Positions 1 to 5,969 of a stretch of 8,281 bases of DNA are shown here, piece after piece (the stretch's first letter is position 1; the number at the start of each line of letters is the position of its first letter). The stretch is from contig JAQVEY010000089.1 in NCBI GenBank assembly GCA_028697515.1, positions 1 to 8,281 on the forward strand, given 5' to 3'. Below the pieces are notes generated by a model. That model was not told the origin of the DNA, searched no databases, and saw nothing but the letters and a program-made list of their open reading frames with translations. The position numbers and the translations under genes are program-made. This DNA is from Bacteroidales bacterium (lineage in GTDB: Bacteria > Bacteroidota > Bacteroidia > Bacteroidales > ML635J-15).

Positions 1-600
1 TGCTGTCACATCCATATATATTCGATAAGTTTAATGTGTAATCATATGTGCCAGATTCAGTAAATACAGGTAAATTAAAACCAAAGTCATTATAATCAGA
101 GCCTTCAGTAATGCTATCAGTAATTTCTGTTTGTGATAAAGGATTTACAATAAGATTAAGAATAACCAGACTATCACAGTTATTTACTGCTGTATATATT
201 ATAGTATCGACTCCTTGAAAATCCATATAAAAGCCATTTTGGTCATAAATATCTCCATCGCAAATTTCAGCATTAATATATGTACGATAATACTCGCCAA
301 CACTAAGTTTAAGTATTACAAGACTATCGCAGCCATAAATTGTTGGAATTATTGTGTCATAAATACCAGGTTCAGATAAAATATTCCCATAAAAATTGTA
401 GTTAGCTCCTTCACATACCATAATCTCAGAAGTATCTGCAATATAGGATGGATTTACTGAAAGATGAAGTTTAACTATACTGTCACATTCCTCGGATTCA
501 TAGCTAATCATTTCAAAATCGTGAATACCAGAAGTGTTCTGTTGAGGAATAATAAAGCCATTATTATTGTATGCTTCTCCGACACATATTTCGTCATATA
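1..600 (-). repeat. Tandem protein repeats, about 52-56 residues each, ending in CDS-L/I-V
   Basis: Within the large secreted protein, the CDS motif recurs at about 481, 324, 169 and 2-10 on the minus strand, a spacing of roughly 156-168 bases. A typical unit opens with (E)IC-x-G-x-x-Y-x-x-x-GF, passes through a G-x-(Y/D)-DT-like stretch and closes with CDSLV-x-L-x-L-x-V. The two cysteines per unit may form a disulfide. In the unit closest to the left edge the first cysteine is lost (DSITEGSDY). The copies are diverged at DNA level, so this is an old protein repeat and not a recent duplication. Confidence 0.75.
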
Positions 601-1576
601 TATGTGTTGTGAATGAGAAATTAAAATACACAAGGTATGTCGACGATTGATCGCCTGATGAAACTGTTATATTAGCCGGAGAACCTCCCGAAGCTTGAAT
701 TATAGTTACCGATGCATTAGGGCTTTGAGCCATTGCTGTAATTGTTTGAGATTCTCCACATTCAGCATCTACATAATAATTGTATGTGTAAGGGTTAAAT
801 TCATTAATGGAAACTCCGTTTATTTTAATATTTGATAATAAAGTATTATAAACAAATTCAACATCATCAATATACAATACATCACTAGTGCTACCTTGGC
901 CGGCAATCATATTAGTAGTAAAAGTTAAAAGAATATACGCAGGATCGTTTGAAGGGAAATTATAATCAAATGCGACTGAATGCATTGTCCACTCTTGATT
1001 GCCTCTCGTAAAATTATCAGTTGCATGGGCAACAACGTGTGATCCTGCATTTGCATCGCCGTCTTCAGGATCTTTGTAATTATAGTTATCGTGAATTATT
1101 GCATGCATTCTTGCATTTTGAGTTGATGATGGGCATACAAATTTCGCCCAGAAACGAATTGAATCAGGTTTTGCGCTGATTGATTGTCTGAAATTCGCAT
1201 CTGCTGTACGGGTAATATTGTAATTTTCGGAAAAATTTGTTGCTGTTGTGCTTCCAATTCTTATTTGTCCTGTAGAAATATTTCCATTTGCTATTATTCC
1301 TAATGCTGAGGTTGCATACAACTTGCAACTATAGGTTCCGCTCGTTCCTGGTCTTATGTCAGTTGATTTTGCATGCCTTGTAGCAGTTGCTGTTCCACAC
1401 CCTAAAAATAAAGTACATTCAGCAGAGGGAAAACCATTCCAATTTGTCGGTTCTGCATCACTGCTAGTGCCATCCCATATCTCAAAACCACCATTTGGTA
1501 ATTGATACACTTGAGCATAAAGAATTGTGTTTGCAATACTTATGAAAATGATTAAACAGACTAGCAGCTTTTTCAT
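1..1576 (-). CDS. Large secreted repeat protein, N-terminal part (PCMD-like domain, cadherin-like sandwich, CDS-type repeats); cut by left edge
   Basis: An open frame of 525 codons runs from ATG at 1576 to the left edge without a stop, so the C-terminus is missing. Residues 1-21 form a signal peptide (MKKLLVCLIIF..., cleavage probably after YA before QVY). Residues about 23-243 start with NGGFEIWDG and end with LYIDDVEFVY, the pattern of Bacteroidota PCMD (putative carbohydrate metabolism) domains, which are beta-sandwiches. Residues about 246-322 (LSNIKINGV..., FNPYTYNYYV) resemble a cadherin-like beta-sandwich. From about residue 326, units of 52-56 residues repeat, each ending in CDS(I/L)V-x-L-x-L. 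Proteins of this build are usually exported and often carry a type IX secretion C-terminal signal, which would lie outside the window. The role is probably surface adhesion or glycan binding; the ligand is unknown. The start is supported by the signal peptide and by a promoter box 24 bases upstream. Domain calls are by eye. Confidence 0.85.
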   Translation of the reverse strand, partial: MKKLLVCLIIFISIANTILYAQVYQLPNGGFEIWDGTSSDAEPTNWNGFPSAECTLFLGCGTATATRHAKSTDIRPGTSGTYSCKLYATSALGIIANGNISTGQIRIGSTTATNFSENYNITRTADANFRQSISAKPDSIRFWAKFVCPSSTQNARMHAIIHDNYNYKDPEDGDANAGSHVVAHATDNFTRGNQEWTMHSVAFDYNFPSNDPAYILLTFTTNMIAGQGSTSDVLYIDDVEFVYNTLLSNIKINGVSINEFNPYTYNYYVDAECGESQTITAMAQSPNASVTIIQASGGSPANITVSSGDQSSTYLVYFNFSFTTHIYDEICVGEAYNNNGFIIPQQNTSGIHDFEMISYESEECDSIVKLHLSVNPSYIADTSEIMVCEGANYNFYGNILSEPGIYDTIIPTIYGCDSLVILKLSVGEYYRTYINAEICDGDIYDQNGFYMDFQGVDTIIYTAVNNCDSLVILNLIVNPLSQTEITDSITEGSDYNDFGFNLPVFTESGTYDYTLNLSNIYGCDS

Positions 1577-1599
1577 AGTTTTCAATCCAAAATTTAAAA

Positions 1600-1607
1600 C
1601 AAATTTA
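1600..1607 (-). promoter_or_regulatory. Bacteroidota -7 box (TAAATTTG) for the secreted repeat protein
   Basis: Read on the minus strand the bases are TAAATTTG, a full match to TAnnTTTG, 24 bases upstream of the ATG at 1576. No clear TTG-type -33 element is seen at the expected distance; that position is occupied by the AT palindrome. Confidence 0.5.
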
Positions 1608-1609
1608 AA

Positions 1610-1628
1610 TATAATAATGATTATTATA
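1610..1628. repeat. Perfect 19-base palindrome next to the promoter box
   Basis: TATAATAATGATTATTATA is a perfect inverted repeat of 9-base arms around a central G. It ends 2 bases upstream of the -7 box of the secreted-protein gene. It could be an operator for a dimeric regulator or simply AT-rich promoter DNA. Confidence 0.5.
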
Positions 1629-1798
1629 AATGTCTAGAACTGTTTTTACTCACACTTGATTGTGAATTATCAATAATCAGTTTGTGTGTTAATAAATAAG
1701 GCGCTGTCATTATGGCACCTGATAAATGGGTTTTTCGGACAATGTGGCATATAAAACACGTTTTATTCTGCAAAAATTACCTACAACCTCTAAAGGTA

Positions 1799-1807
1799 TA
1801 TATTTTG
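1799..1807 (+). promoter_or_regulatory. Possible -7 box for the Hsp20 gene (TATATTTTG)
   Basis: TATATTTTG resembles TAnnTTTG but with one extra base between TA and TTTG. It lies about 55 bases before the preferred Hsp20 start at 1862. No recognisable -33 partner or heat-shock operator accompanies it, so this is a weak candidate. Confidence 0.25.
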
Positions 1808-1848
1808 AAAAGAGGAAAGTGACAAAATAATATAATAACTAAAAATAT

Positions 1849-1854
1849 GGAGGA
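1849..1854 (+). promoter_or_regulatory. Shine-Dalgarno GGAGGA that decides the Hsp20 start
   Basis: GGAGGA lies 7 bases before the ATG at 1862, an ideal spacing. The in-frame ATG at 1847 overlaps this motif (ATGGAGGA) and has only A/T bases before it, so 1862 is the better start. Confidence 0.7.
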
Positions 1855-1861
1855 CAAAATT

Positions 1862-2278
1862 ATGTTAGTAAAAAGAAATGTAAATGGCTACTTGCCATCA
1901 ATATTCGACGCATTTTTTAATGATGCAGATTTAGCTGAAAATTCAGTTATGTTTACCAGACCGGAGTTTAATGTTTACGAGAATGATAAGGAGTTTGTTG
2001 TTGAAGCTGCTGTTCCGGGATTGGATAAGAAGGATTTTAACATTGAGGTAAACGACAATGTTCTTGAGATTTCGAGTCAGAAAGAAATGAAAGAGGAAAA
2101 GAATGAAGAGAAGTATTATTATCGTGGATTTTGCTACGGTAGTTTTAAGAAATCGTACAGTTTACCTGATAATGTTGATAAAGAAAAAATTGCGGCAGAT
2201 TATGCAAATGGAATTCTTAAAGTAATTATACCGAAAGACAAAGAAGCGAAAATTGTAAAGAAGATAAAAATCGGATAA
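1862..2278 (+). CDS. Small heat-shock protein, Hsp20/alpha-crystallin family
   Basis: This is an ATP-independent cytoplasmic holdase chaperone that binds unfolding proteins and keeps them refoldable by other chaperones. The 138-residue product has a short N-terminal arm opening with MLVKRN, a common Bacteroidota Hsp20 opening. The alpha-crystallin domain spans about residues 35-125 (start PEFNVYEND), with the signature A-x-x-x-N-G-x-L at 112-119 (ADYANGIL). The C-terminal tail has an IxI motif (IKI, 135-137) used in oligomer assembly. An in-frame ATG at 1847 would add five residues (MEDKI), but the strong ribosome site before 1862 and the family N-terminus favour 1862. At residues 88-90 RGF stands where relatives usually have R-x-E-F, so a commonly acidic position is glycine. 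It has its own terminator and appears monocistronic. Confidence 0.93.
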   Translation: MLVKRNVNGYLPSIFDAFFNDADLAENSVMFTRPEFNVYENDKEFVVEAAVPGLDKKDFNIEVNDNVLEISSQKEMKEEKNEEKYYYRGFCYGSFKKSYSLPDNVDKEKIAADYANGILKVIIPKDKEAKIVKKIKIG

Positions 2279-2295
2279 TGAAAAATTGAAAAAAT

Positions 2296-2320
2296 GCGGG
2301 AATTGATTCCCGCTTTTTTT
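2296..2320 (+). terminator. Rho-independent terminator of the Hsp20 gene
   Basis: GCGGGAAT-TG-ATTCCCGC at 2296-2313 forms a perfect hairpin (6-8 bp stem depending on loop size) and is followed by seven T at 2314-2320. It starts 17 bases after the Hsp20 stop. Confidence 0.9.
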
Positions 2321-2350
2321 ATTTATACATACATATTGAAGGTCTTTTTG

Positions 2351-2358
2351 TATCTTTG
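2351..2358 (+). promoter_or_regulatory. Bacteroidota -7 box (TATCTTTG) for the AMP nucleosidase gene
   Basis: TATCTTTG is a full match to TAnnTTTG. It ends 17 bases before the ATG at 2375, which would give a 5' leader of only about 10 bases. No good -33 TTTG is seen at about 19-20 bases upstream; a TTG at 2336-2338 is too close. It lies between the Hsp20 terminator and the gene, as expected for an independent promoter. Confidence 0.65.
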
Positions 2359-2374
2359 CACAAATATTTACATT

Positions 2375-3145
2375 ATGAAGACCAAAGAAGAAATTGTTAA
2401 AAATTGGTTACCTCGTTATACTGGAAAAAGCTTGGAAAGTTTTGGTAAGTATATCTTGCTTACAAATTTTCAGTTATATGTTGAGCTGTTTGCAGAATAT
2501 AATAATGTTCCAATTGATGGACTTGATAAAAATATGTCAAGCTCTACATCGGGTAACATAACGATAATAAATTTTGGAATGGGAAGTCCAAATGCAGCAA
2601 CGATTATGGATTTGCTTAGTGCAATTTCGCCAAAAGCTGTATTATTTCTTGGAAAATGTGGCGGTCTAAAGAAAAAGAACAAGTTGGGAGATTTAATTTT
2701 ACCTATTGCTGCAATTAGGAGCGAGGGTACTTCTGATGACTATTTACCTGCAGAAGTTCCAGCATTACCGGCATTTCAATTGCAAAGGGCAGTGTCAACT
2801 TCAATACGTGATCATGGAAGAGATTATTGGACTGGTACTATTCTTACAACAAATAAAAGGGTTTGGGAGTATGACGATCGCTTTAAAAAATATCTAAGAA
2901 AGACTAGAGCAATGGCTATTGATATGGAAACAGCTACGATTTTTATTGTTGGTTTTGCTAATGGAATTCCTTGCGGGGCTTTACTTTTAGTAAGTGATCA
3001 ACCTATGATTTCGACAGGAATAAAAACTGATTCTAGTGATAAAAAGGTTACTGAAAAATATGTAGAGGACCATATTAAAATAGGAATTGAATCATTAAGA
3101 TTGATAGAAAGAGGTGGTTCTTCTGTAAAACATCTGCAATTTTAA
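2375..3145 (+). CDS. amn: AMP nucleosidase
   Basis: This enzyme hydrolyses AMP to adenine and ribose 5-phosphate, so it takes part in purine salvage and adenylate control in the cytoplasm. The 256-residue product belongs to the nucleoside phosphorylase/PNP-UDP superfamily. It matches the short Bacteroidota AMP nucleosidase type and lacks the N-terminal domain of the longer E. coli Amn. Visible motifs are LPRYTG (12-17), GMGSPN (68-73, phosphate side), GKCGG (93-97), GDLILPIAAIR (105-115), DMETAT (183-188, ribose-binding glutamate E185) and SDQP (207-210, base-contacting D208). The frame is open back to an ATG at 2294, but that start would lie before the Hsp20 terminator hairpin and the -7 box. 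The ATG at 2375 and the N-terminus MKTKEEIVKNWLPRYT fit the family. A uridine or purine phosphorylase is the alternative; the overall sequence makes it less likely. Confidence 0.88.
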   Translation: MKTKEEIVKNWLPRYTGKSLESFGKYILLTNFQLYVELFAEYNNVPIDGLDKNMSSSTSGNITIINFGMGSPNAATIMDLLSAISPKAVLFLGKCGGLKKKNKLGDLILPIAAIRSEGTSDDYLPAEVPALPAFQLQRAVSTSIRDHGRDYWTGTILTTNKRVWEYDDRFKKYLRKTRAMAIDMETATIFIVGFANGIPCGALLLVSDQPMISTGIKTDSSDKKVTEKYVEDHIKIGIESLRLIERGGSSVKHLQF

Positions 3146-3167
3146 ATAAAAAAACAGCTAAAACAAG

Positions 3168-3196
3168 ACTCTAGAGCGAGTTACTCGCGTTGGAGT
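3168..3196. other. Stem-loop between convergent genes
   Basis: A central perfect hairpin GCGAG-TTA-CTCGC (3176-3188) is extended by outer pairing of ACTCTAG (3168-3174) with TTGGAGT (3190-3196), using two G-U pairs and one A/G mismatch. It has no T-run of its own and sits directly before the terminator hairpin. It may protect the 3' end of the amn transcript or be part of a compound terminator. Confidence 0.5.
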
Positions 3197-3198
3197 GT

Positions 3199-3232
3199 TA
3201 AAAAAAAACAGCCTTCAGGCTGTTTTTTTTTT
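3199..3232. terminator. Bidirectional terminator between amn and the DHOD-like gene
   Basis: CAGCCT-TC-AGGCTG (3209-3222) is flanked by nine A on the left (3200-3208) and ten T on the right (3223-3232), giving a stem of up to 15 bp. Read either way the stem ends in a U-run, so it can stop the plus-strand amn transcript and the minus-strand operon. The T-run reaches into the TAA stop of the minus gene at 3231-3233. Confidence 0.88.
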
Positions 3233-4211
3233 ATTCTATTGAAGTAAAATGCTTTATAAACTGGAATCTCTCGTAACTTTGTTTATCTTTAATATTTGCA
3301 TAAGATAGTTTTCCTCTAAAATCATTAACGGAGTTATAAGTATTCTTATCCATCCAATCTTTTATTTCATTGTTAATAGTTTGGATTTCTTTTATTCCTT
3401 TTTTATAAAGTACTGAACAAATTTGTACTGAAGTTGCACCTGCAAGTAGTTGTTGAATAGCAGTATTTGCAGAATGGATTCCAGTAGATGCTGAAATTTC
3501 AACATCAGGTAACAATCCTTTAATAATTGCAACCCATCTTAGCGAATGTTTTATGTCGTTTTCACTACTCATTGCAGCAGAATGAGTAAGTTCAAGTTTG
3601 TTAATATCAATAATAGGTTCATAAAACTTGTTGAATAAAACGAAAGTATTTACTCCTCTAAAACTCATCTGTTGGATAAAATGTGGCAGATTTGTAAAAT
3701 TATTTCCAATTTTTATTGCAAATTTTAATTTAGTATTCTGTTTTACCTGTGAAATTATATTAAAATATTTTTCTTCAACTTGTGCTGAAGAGAGTAATGT
3801 GTCAAATGGAGAGACATTAATATTTAGTTCAAGAGCATCAGCACCAGCTTTTTCAATATCTTTAGTAAAATCTTCCCACTCCACATCAGTTGCACAGTTA
3901 ATACTTGCAATAATTGGTATTTTAACTGTTCTTTTGGCTTGTTTTATTAGCTCAAGATATTCGTTTACAGAGTTATGTCTAGAATAGTTTTTAATATAGT
4001 CCTGTGCCTCAGGATAATCAATGCTTTGACTGATGGCTTTGTTCGATTCAAAGATAATTTGTTCTTCGAAAAGAGATTTTAATACTACTGCACCAATTCC
4101 GTTTTCTTCTGCTGATTTAATGTTGCTAAGGGTTTTGCTGAGACCTGAACTGCTCATTATTAGCGGGCTACTTAATTCAAGGCCTAAATAATTTGTTTGA
4201 AGTTTTTTCAT
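3231..4211 (-). CDS. Dihydroorotate dehydrogenase-like flavoprotein
   Basis: The 326-residue product is a TIM-barrel FMN protein of the PyrD-like group kept apart from true dihydroorotate dehydrogenases; substrate and role are unknown. Family features are the opening NYLGLELSSPLIMSSSGLS, K45 (VVLKS), ASINC (102-106), DVEWEDFTKDIEKAGADALELNI (109-131), K167 (AIKIG), N194 (LFNKF), the phosphate-binding STGI (242-245) and the AGAT-x-VQICS strand (257-266). K45, K167 and N194 line up with FMN- and substrate-binding residues of class 1 enzymes. The SCPN loop with the catalytic cysteine is replaced by NINVSPFDT (130-138), so normal dihydroorotate oxidation is doubtful; S134 could substitute only if a gap is allowed. 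It is the last gene of the minus operon, 20 bases after the M48 gene. No other pyrimidine gene is nearby. Confidence 0.85.
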   Translation of the reverse strand: MKKLQTNYLGLELSSPLIMSSSGLSKTLSNIKSAEENGIGAVVLKSLFEEQIIFESNKAISQSIDYPEAQDYIKNYSRHNSVNEYLELIKQAKRTVKIPIIASINCATDVEWEDFTKDIEKAGADALELNINVSPFDTLLSSAQVEEKYFNIISQVKQNTKLKFAIKIGNNFTNLPHFIQQMSFRGVNTFVLFNKFYEPIIDINKLELTHSAAMSSENDIKHSLRWVAIIKGLLPDVEISASTGIHSANTAIQQLLAGATSVQICSVLYKKGIKEIQTINNEIKDWMDKNTYNSVNDFRGKLSYANIKDKQSYERFQFIKHFTSIE

Positions 4212-4231
4212 AATCGTAGTTTTATGATTTT

Positions 4232-5056
4232 TTATTTTTTGTATTTATTATAATATGTCATTGCTTCGGGCATACATTTTTGCATGTTAGCAATTCTTTT
4301 TATATCTGAAGGATGAGTACTTAAGAATGCTGGAGGTTTTGACCCACCCATTTCTGACATTCTTGTCCAAAATTCAACAGCTTCTTCTGGATTATAACCT
4401 GCCATTGCCATAAATATTAATCCCAAACGATCCGCTTCATACTCATGTTTCCTAGAATATGGCAATAGAATTCCCACTTGTGCACTAACAGAGAAAACAT
4501 TAAGAAAAATACTTTGTGTTTCCTGTGGCTTATCTTTTATAAACTGTGTCAAAACTGCTCCACCGGCAATAGCTAATAATTGTTGTGTCATTCTTTCATT
4601 ACCATGCCTAGCAACAGCATGCCCTATTTCGTGACCCATCACAACTGCCATACCAGCTGCATTTTGGGTTAGTGGTAAAATACCAGTGTAAAAACAAATC
4701 TTACCTCCAGGCATGCACCATGCATTTATTACATTAGATTCAACAAGCGAAAACTCCCATTGGAAATCTTTTAACCTTTTTTCTAAACCATTTTCTTTTA
4801 AATATAGTTCGACAGCAGTTGAAATATCATTACCTACTTCATTAAGCAATTGTGTGTTTCTAATATCTTTCGATAAAGGCATTGTGTCAAGAAAACCCTT
4901 GTAATTCGTTACCCCCATACTAACCAGTTGTGACTCAGGAAGTAATGTGAGCTGCTTGCGTCCAATTATCGGAATTTTAGAACAATTGTTTAAAAATATT
5001 AACGAAATAAAACTTAGAGAAATAATGACTATAAAGTATTTACTTCTATTATTCAT
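4232..5056 (-). CDS. M48-family zinc metalloprotease, probable lipoprotein (LoiP/BepA type)
   Basis: This is a periplasm- or outer-membrane-facing zinc protease of a family that removes misassembled envelope proteins. The 274-residue product has an N-terminal hydrophobic segment (about 8-22) ending at FLNNC, so C25 is a possible lipidation site; asparagine before the cysteine is atypical for a lipobox. The mature region begins with IGRKQLTLLPES, common in LoiP-like proteins. Zinc and catalytic residues are HEIGH (H142, E143, H146) and the glutamate of EYEAD (E205). STHPS (246-250) supplies the conserved late histidine H248. Cysteines C114 and C121 flank the substrate-edge region (NAWCMPGGKICFYTG). 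There are no TPR repeats, unlike full-length BepA. Its ATG overlaps the TGA of the upstream glycosyltransferase by four bases (ATGA), which suggests translational coupling. It is complete and shows no frameshift. Confidence 0.9.
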   Translation of the reverse strand: MNNRSKYFIVIISLSFISLIFLNNCSKIPIIGRKQLTLLPESQLVSMGVTNYKGFLDTMPLSKDIRNTQLLNEVGNDISTAVELYLKENGLEKRLKDFQWEFSLVESNVINAWCMPGGKICFYTGILPLTQNAAGMAVVMGHEIGHAVARHGNERMTQQLLAIAGGAVLTQFIKDKPQETQSIFLNVFSVSAQVGILLPYSRKHEYEADRLGLIFMAMAGYNPEEAVEFWTRMSEMGGSKPPAFLSTHPSDIKRIANMQKCMPEAMTYYNKYKK

Positions 5057-5955
5057 AATGATTTTCTTTTTATTTCACAATAATAACCAATTTTATATAA
5101 ATCGAATAAATATAAAGAAGGATTTTTTGAAACTAACAGATGTTTTTTAATATTGTTTTTGAACAGTTTATAAAAAAATTGTGGAAGCCAAATCAAGAAA
5201 TACTTTTTTAATTGCTTGTAAATATTAACAATTCTTATTTCTGCTGTGAAAGACTTGTCTATTTCTGTCGAATTTTCTATGATAATTAAGTTTTCTATAC
5301 CATCTTCGGTTTTTTTAAGAAATATTTCGTTTGACTCAATTCCTTCGTGAATTACAGGGTTATCGATGTGAAAAATCTTAATAGAGTTATTTTTAAGCTC
5401 GTAACCGAACAAACTGTCTTCGTGTCCGTATTTATGTAAAAATTCTCTAAAAACTACTTTGTCAAATATCTCTTTTGAACTCATAAAATTGTTGGTAGCA
5501 AATGCTTTGTTTGGGTTAATATTTCTTTGTTTTGCAGGAATCATTTCTCGATGAATTCCATATTTGTACCTTAATTCATGTCCGTTTTTCTTTTGAGATG
5601 CTTTATAAATAGTACCACCACATACAATCGGTTTGTCAAAATTTGATAAATAGTTTCTGATATAATTATTATCCGGTAATGATGAATCACAGTCAATAAA
5701 AAGAATTTTGCCGTTTTCAACCTTTGAAACAAGATAATTACGTGCAGCGCTTCTTCCTCTATTTTCCCGATTAATAAAATGTGAAACTTCGGGAAACTCT
5801 GTTATTCTTTTATTTTTTTCAACAAAGTTGGAATTCGAACCGTCCTCATAAACAATAATCCTGAAATTTATTTTTTCAGTTAAACATTGTTCATGTAATA
5901 ATTTCACAAAAGGGTTTATATCATAATTAAAAACAGGAATACAAATATTTAGCAT
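5053..5955 (-). CDS. Family 2 glycosyltransferase
   Basis: The product transfers a sugar from a nucleotide-sugar donor to an unknown acceptor at the cytoplasmic face of the membrane, probably for an envelope glycan. The 300 residues show the GT-A fold in order: ICIPVFNYD strand (4-12), EDGS (37-40, nucleotide contact), NRGRSAARN (65-73), the metal-binding DCD (88-90), a loop with CGGTIY (112-117), ATNNFMSS (153-160) and the GHED acceptor/catalytic motif (177-180). The C-terminus (about 250-300) is rich in lysine and aromatic residues (KKYFLIWLPQFFYKLFKN) and may bind the membrane, but has no clear transmembrane helix. The ATG at 5955 follows the lipoprotein stop by 14 bases with no Shine-Dalgarno. 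The stop overlaps the start of the M48 gene. Donor and acceptor cannot be told, and no other glycan genes are in the window. Confidence 0.88.
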   Translation of the reverse strand: MLNICIPVFNYDINPFVKLLHEQCLTEKINFRIIVYEDGSNSNFVEKNKRITEFPEVSHFINRENRGRSAARNYLVSKVENGKILFIDCDSSLPDNNYIRNYLSNFDKPIVCGGTIYKASQKKNGHELRYKYGIHREMIPAKQRNINPNKAFATNNFMSSKEIFDKVVFREFLHKYGHEDSLFGYELKNNSIKIFHIDNPVIHEGIESNEIFLKKTEDGIENLIIIENSTEIDKSFTAEIRIVNIYKQLKKYFLIWLPQFFYKLFKNNIKKHLLVSKNPSLYLFDLYKIGYYCEIKRKSL

Positions 5956-5969
5956 TTTATCGCTTTTGT

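Larger units (their letters stand above)
1577..1846. other. Divergent intergenic region
   Basis: These 270 AT-rich bases lie between the divergent secreted-protein gene and the Hsp20 gene. They hold a -7 box for the minus gene (1600-1607), a 19-base palindrome (1610-1628), a weak -7-like sequence for the plus gene (1799-1807) and short inverted repeats around 1651-1690, such as TCACA...TGTGA and TTGAT...ATCAA. No CIRCE element (TTAGCACTC-N9-GAGTGCTAA) is visible upstream of the heat-shock gene, so HrcA control is not supported. I see no tRNA or convincing small gene here. Confidence 0.6.

Noticed and set aside
1..600. Regular spacing of about 160 bases in the leftmost gene, considered as a CRISPR or DNA-repeat array
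   Set aside because: The similarity is at protein level and in codon phase, with diverged DNA and an open reading frame throughout.
1651..1690. Short inverted repeats (TCACA/TGTGA, TTGAT/ATCAA) as a heat-shock operator for Hsp20
   Set aside because: The arms are only 5 bases, they lie about 170 bases from the start, and they do not match CIRCE or another named heat-shock element.
1712..1822. A 36-codon plus-strand frame in the intergenic region before Hsp20 (MAPDKWVFRTMWHIKH...)
   Set aside because: There is no ribosome site, no recognisable domain or signal, and it ends about 40 bases before the Hsp20 start. A frame this short arises easily by chance.
2294..2374. An N-terminal extension of amn from the ATG at 2294
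   Set aside because: It would cover the Hsp20 terminator hairpin and the TATCTTTG promoter box, and the added residues are not part of the AMP nucleosidase family.
2470..2682. A 70-codon minus-strand frame inside amn
   Set aside because: It is antisense to a clear enzyme gene, with low-complexity phenylalanine runs and no recognised motif.
3628..3987. A 119-codon plus-strand frame opposite the DHOD-like gene
   Set aside because: The minus frame carries conserved family motifs throughout; the plus frame is serine/phenylalanine-rich antisense noise.
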